7,472 nt of DNA from Neisseriaceae bacterium HSC-16F19 (GTDB lineage: Bacteria > Pseudomonadota > Gammaproteobacteria > Burkholderiales > Neisseriaceae). Numbering within the stretch: position 1 is the stretch's first letter; each line of letters starts with the position of its first letter. The translations under genes were made by a program, and so were the position numbers. Location of the stretch: the NCBI RefSeq assembly GCF_024171525.1, contig NZ_JALJZY010000039.1, forward strand, positions 1 through 7,472, written 5' to 3'. Positions 5,776 through 7,472 of this stretch are shown in pieces. A model generated the notes under the pieces. That model saw only the letters and a program-made list of their open reading frames with translations, did not search any database and was not told the origin of the DNA.

Positions 5776-5804
5776 GCTTGGAAACTGTAATTTAAAACGG
5801 GTAA

Positions 5805-6209
5805 TCAAGAACCCAAAGCTTCAAACAGCGGTAGGGAACGACGCACTTGCGCCCAACCCACACCTTGTAAAGTGTCGCGTTTGGTCACCAGTACCACCAC
5901 ACCGTCGATGGCGTCCACACGGGCCATAAAGTGGAAGGTGCGGTCTGTGGTCATAAAGGCTTCCTGGATGGTACGGGTGGCGCGTATACCGCGCTGCTTG
6001 GCCAGGCGCTCTTCCACGCGGCGGATGTTTTCACCGGCAAACATATTGAAAGCGGCGGCAGAAACCAGGTCGATATAGTCTTGGTCGAAGTGGGGGATTT
6101 CGTGGTAAACGCCGCGGACTTCGCCGTTTTCCAGGCTCACGAGGGCACAGGCCAGGGCGCCGTTGACGTTTTCCAGTACTTCCTTGCAAATATCGTTTGC
6201 ATTAATCAT
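5805..6209 (-). CDS. Small Roadblock/LC7-like protein of unknown role
   Basis: The product has 134 residues, with no signal peptide and no membrane segment, so it is probably cytoplasmic. I assign the Roadblock/LC7 fold tentatively from the inferred order of elements: helix 2-14, strands 17-25 (GALACALVSL) and 29-36, a long helix 43-72, three strands at about 80-88, 91-98 (TFHFMARV) and 102-109 (GVVVLVTK), and a final helix 117-131. Bacterial members (MglB type) often regulate a small GTPase, but no GTPase gene lies in this window and no function is implied by the neighbours. The ATG is well supported by AAGGA at eight bases. It lies 84 bases downstream of alr on the same strand, with its own possible -10 box. 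It could instead be an uncharacterised Neisseriaceae family. Confidence 0.6.
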   Translation of the reverse strand: MINANDICKEVLENVNGALACALVSLENGEVRGVYHEIPHFDQDYIDLVSAAAFNMFAGENIRRVEERLAKQRGIRATRTIQEAFMTTDRTFHFMARVDAIDGVVVLVTKRDTLQGVGWAQVRRSLPLFEALGS

Positions 6210-6243
6210 GGTGGTATTCCTTATGTTGTGGTGTTGTAGTGGA

Positions 6244-6260
6244 ATCCGGCCGGGCCGGAT
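6244..6260. promoter_or_regulatory. Perfect 17-base GC-rich palindrome before the Roadblock-like gene
   Basis: ATCCGGCC (6244-6251), a central G, and GGCCGGAT (6253-6260) are perfectly symmetric. The site lies eight bases downstream of the likely -10 box of the - strand gene, so it starts near the expected first transcribed base. It could be an operator or a hairpin at the start of the transcript. No T run follows on either strand, so it is not a normal terminator for alr. Confidence 0.45.
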
Positions 6261-6268
6261 GAGGCAGT

Positions 6269-6274
6269 ATTATA
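6269..6274 (-). promoter_or_regulatory. Possible -10 box of the Roadblock-like gene
   Basis: Read on the - strand this is TATAAT, a perfect -10 hexamer, about 60 bases before the gene's ATG. No convincing -35 hexamer is found 16 to 18 bases further upstream, so the promoter would be weak or activator-dependent, or the gene may mainly be read through from alr. Confidence 0.4.
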
Positions 6275-6293
6275 AAGCAATCCGTATACCAGA

Positions 6294-7355
6294 TTATGCT
6301 GTTTCATAAACAAAATGCGCCCGCTTTACATTGCACAGCAGCTCATAAGCAATGGTGCCGGCCGCAGCGGCCACTTCGTTGATGTGTACGGTGTCGCCCC
6401 ACAGCTCCACTTCGCTGCCCAAGCCTTGGTGGTGGTCGGCCAGGCGTACGGTCATCATGTCCATGGACACGCGGCCGATCAGGGTGCTGCGGCTGCCGTC
6501 TATGGCCACCGGGCTGCCTGAAGGGGCGTGGCGCGGATAACCGTCGGCATAGCCGCAGGCAATCAGGCCGACGCGGGTGGATTGCGGGGTGATATAGCTT
6601 GCACCATAACCCACCGGCTCGCCCGCTTGCAGCACGCGCTCGTTGAACACCCGCGTGCTCAAACGCATCACCGGCAGCAAACGGCTGTCAGCACCGCCCA
6701 TGGGCGAGGCGCCGTAGAGGGCTATCCCGGCACGGCCCCAATCGCGGCGGGCATTGGGATGGGCCATGATGGCGGCGGAATTGGCCAGGCTGCAGGCACC
6801 GCCCAAATGGCCGCAGGCATTATCAAAGGTGGCAATCTGTTCGGCGGTCATGTTTTTCTGCGGCTCGTCGGCACAGGCGAAATGGCTCATATGCACCACT
6901 TCGGCCACTTGCGGGTTTTGCATCAGCGCCTGATGGGCGGCGGCGTAATTGTGCGGGAAGAAACCGGCGCGGTGCATGCCGGAATCCATTTTCAGCCACA
7001 CGTTCACCGGCTGCTGCCAGTGATAGAGGGACAAGGCTTCCAGCTGCCATTGGTTTTGCACCACCGGCCACAGGCGGTGCTCGTCCGCCAACGCATATTC
7101 GGCGGCTTCAAACACGCCTTCCAGCAAAACAATGGGCTCGCTTATACCGGCGGCGCGCAATTCCAATGCTTCTTCAATGGCGGCCACGGCAAAACCGTCG
7201 GCCAGCCCCGCCAGTGCCTGGGCGCAGCGTACGGCACCGTGGCCGTAGGCATTGGCTTTGAGCACAGCCAAGAGGCGGCCGCCGTGCAGTTGTTTCAGTG
7301 TTTGGTAATTGTGGCGCAGATGGTGCAAACGGATGTGTGCGGTTAAGGGGCGCAT
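6294..7355 (-). CDS. alr: Alanine racemase
   Basis: Alr is the pyridoxal-phosphate enzyme that interconverts L- and D-alanine in the cytoplasm and supplies D-alanine for the peptidoglycan stem. With the start chosen the protein has 353 residues, the normal length in Neisseria. The cofactor lysine is Lys33 in AVLKANAYGHG, the second catalytic residue is Tyr250 in VGYGASY, and further signatures are KMDSGMHRAGFF (122-133, Arg129), RRDWGRAGIALYG (203-215), CGYADGYPR (267-275) and GRVSMDMM (294-301, Met298 at the substrate site). The frame is open to an ATG at 7397, adding 14 residues (MMFMLHPTFPWSRP) not typical of the family. ATG at 7355 has GGAG at seven bases and gives MRPLTAHIRL, so I prefer it. 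It faces murE, with the Roadblock-like gene between. Confidence 0.97.
   Translation of the reverse strand: MRPLTAHIRLHHLRHNYQTLKQLHGGRLLAVLKANAYGHGAVRCAQALAGLADGFAVAAIEEALELRAAGISEPIVLLEGVFEAAEYALADEHRLWPVVQNQWQLEALSLYHWQQPVNVWLKMDSGMHRAGFFPHNYAAAHQALMQNPQVAEVVHMSHFACADEPQKNMTAEQIATFDNACGHLGGACSLANSAAIMAHPNARRDWGRAGIALYGASPMGGADSRLLPVMRLSTRVFNERVLQAGEPVGYGASYITPQSTRVGLIACGYADGYPRHAPSGSPVAIDGSRSTLIGRVSMDMMTVRLADHHQGLGSEVELWGDTVHINEVAAAAGTIAYELLCNVKRAHFVYETA
6511..6522 (+). repeat. Intragenic DUS-like 12-mer in alr
   Basis: GGGCTGCCTGAA matches the dialect AGGCTGCCTGAA at 11 of 12 positions, differing only at the first base. It lies within alr, opposite the codons for the PSGSPVA segment. Confidence 0.55.
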
Positions 7356-7472
7356 GGGGCGGCTCCAGGGAAAGGTGGGGTGCAACATAAACATCATTTA
7401 CATTTTAACCTAAGGACATGGTTTACATCTTTGCATACAAATTCAAGTCCCGGGTTGGTTAATTTTGCGCCA
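7356..7472. other. Upstream region of alr, no further gene seen
   Basis: This holds the leader of alr on the - strand. I see no clear -35 and -10 pair; TAAAAT-like sequence near 7400-7406 (as read on the - strand) lacks a partner. A + strand ATG at 7418 preceded by AAGGA would give only 14 codons, with the ribosome site too close to the start, so it is not called. Confidence 0.35.

Noticed and set aside
7441..7472. TTCAAGTCCCGGG followed by a terminal CCA, resembling a tRNA T-arm and 3' end
   Set aside because: The bases before the T-loop-like sequence do not pair with those after it, and no acceptor or anticodon arm is visible.

Overview
The window comes from a bacterium of the family Neisseriaceae, probably a commensal species. 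Three things support this. The division and cell-wall genes match their Neisseria counterparts in length and motif spacing. The sequence AGGCTGCCTGAA recurs, singly and as inverted pairs; this is a DNA uptake sequence (DUS) of the dialect I recall as described for Simonsiella, not the GCCGTCTGAA core of meningococcus and gonococcus. There are also two Correia-type miniature elements, a repeat family typical of Neisseria. Coding regions are GC-rich, while the gaps between genes are AT-richer and crowded with repeats. The species cannot be named from this window.

Layout. Positions 1-552 hold no convincing gene: a DUS-pair hairpin terminator (117-154), a degenerate Correia-like element (about 179-356), a small hairpin (368-391), and then the mraZ promoter with four 10-bp MraZ boxes (444-510). 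Positions 553-4027 are the start of the dcw (division and cell wall) cluster on the + strand: mraZ, rsmH, ftsL and ftsI (penA, PBP2), tightly packed with overlaps of 4 and 8 bp at the first two junctions. A DUS-pair terminator-like hairpin (4033-4060) separates ftsI from murE (4098-5567). After murE come a 15-bp palindrome, a nearly intact 155-bp Correia-type element (5585-5739) and another DUS-like terminator (5739-5775). The - strand then carries a small Roadblock/LC7-like gene (5805-6209) and, upstream of it, alr (6294-7355), both converging on murE.

How the genes work together. MraZ represses the cluster promoter. RsmH methylates 16S rRNA. FtsL and FtsI act in the divisome to make septal peptidoglycan. 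MurE adds the third residue of the peptide stem, and Alr makes D-alanine for positions 4 and 5 of the same stem. The window is therefore mostly one pathway, but the usual dcw continuation (murF, mraY and so on) is absent after murE and a convergent pair of genes stands there instead.

I found no wholly new system. The points most worth a second look are the two diverged Correia-type elements with a pairing-conserving central hairpin, the mraZ operator array, the hairpin dividing ftsI from murE, substitutions in PBP2 at positions known from resistant gonococci, and the solitary Roadblock-like protein with a perfect palindrome at its likely transcription start.
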